This document shows, piece by piece, positions 13,974 to 14,101 of a stretch of DNA of 14,101 nt; within the stretch, counting starts at the first letter, position 1, and each line of letters starts with the position of its first letter. Origin of the DNA: Alphaproteobacteria bacterium (lineage in GTDB: Bacteria; Pseudomonadota; Alphaproteobacteria; Puniceispirillales; Puniceispirillaceae); contig WTHW01000183.1 in assembly GCA_011526395.1 (NCBI GenBank), positions 1 through 14,101 on the forward strand, written 5' to 3'. Made by a program: the position numbers and the translations under genes. The notes below the pieces were generated by a model. The model searched no databases, was not told the DNA's origin, and was given only the letters and a program-made list of their open reading frames with translations.

Positions 13974-14101
13974 TTACAAATCCTGCACAGGAACGAATGC
14001 GATATCATCGCCAACAATAACGAACACGTTGCCGCCAGAAAGACCAGCGGAATCACCGCCATCTTTAGCGCGTTGAACAAGCACATCGATTTTTTCAGGA
14101 C
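13974..14101 (-). CDS. C-terminal end of an unidentified protein (runs off right edge)
   Basis: A minus-strand frame enters from the right edge and stops at 13974-13976. It encodes 41 complete residues: a PEKIDVLVQRAKDGG stretch, then SAGLSGGNVFVIVGDD, ending IAFVPVQDL. There is no recognisable domain. The Gly/Asp-rich ending with alternating hydrophobic strands looks like a beta-rich C-terminus. It is 21 bases upstream of the acidic-protein gene and probably in the same operon. Confidence 0.6.
   Translation of the reverse strand, partial: PEKIDVLVQRAKDGGDSAGLSGGNVFVIVGDDIAFVPVQDL

Overview
The window reads as chromosomal DNA from a Gram-negative alphaproteobacterium with base composition near balance. 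The evidence is an autotransporter-type surface protein, a twin-arginine signal peptide, and a gene stock typical of that class (RutE-like nitroreductase, DUF1905 protein, CysQ, sterol-desaturase-family oxygenase). A marine lineage such as SAR116 is possible but is only a weak guess. I see no rRNA, tRNA, IS element, CRISPR array, phage or defence cassette. Nearly all the DNA is coding and no gene-free stretch exceeds about 175 bases.

Layout, left to right. 1-1132 (-): secreted, repeat-rich N-terminal part of a large surface protein that runs off the left edge. 1306-2325 (+): nucleoside-recognition (Gate) membrane protein, overlapping tail-to-tail with a leftward cluster of DUF1905 protein, cysQ and hydroxypyruvate isomerase (4216 down to 2314). 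4339-5058 (+): HAD-family haloacid-dehalogenase-like hydrolase. 5066-6336 (-): pirin and a RutE-like nitroreductase joined by a 1-base overlap, with a divergent LysR regulator (6462-7358, +). 7479-8654 (-): membrane-anchored metallo-beta-lactamase-fold hydrolase of the NAPE-PLD type. 8720-9289 (-) and 9382-10401 (+): a divergent TetR regulator and extended-SDR reductase sharing a strong palindromic operator. 10403-11337 (-): an alpha/beta hydrolase with a Tat signal whose reading frame is broken by one base. 11427-12320 (-): a GNAT acetyltransferase and a small Atl1/MGMT-like conserved protein. 12476-13465 (+): sterol desaturase/fatty acid hydroxylase family enzyme, followed by a bidirectional terminator. 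13536-14101 (-): an extremely acidic protein without arginine and the tail of the gene upstream of it.

The genes are mostly small independent metabolic and detoxification units. Two clear regulator-target pairs are visible: LysR with pirin/nitroreductase, and TetR with SDR. A third regulated promoter lies in front of the frameshifted hydrolase, but its dyad differs from the TetR site, so its regulator is probably encoded elsewhere. The items most worth a second look are the frameshifted Tat hydrolase, the two palindromic operators, the arginine-free acidic protein, and the repeat-built surface protein at the left edge.
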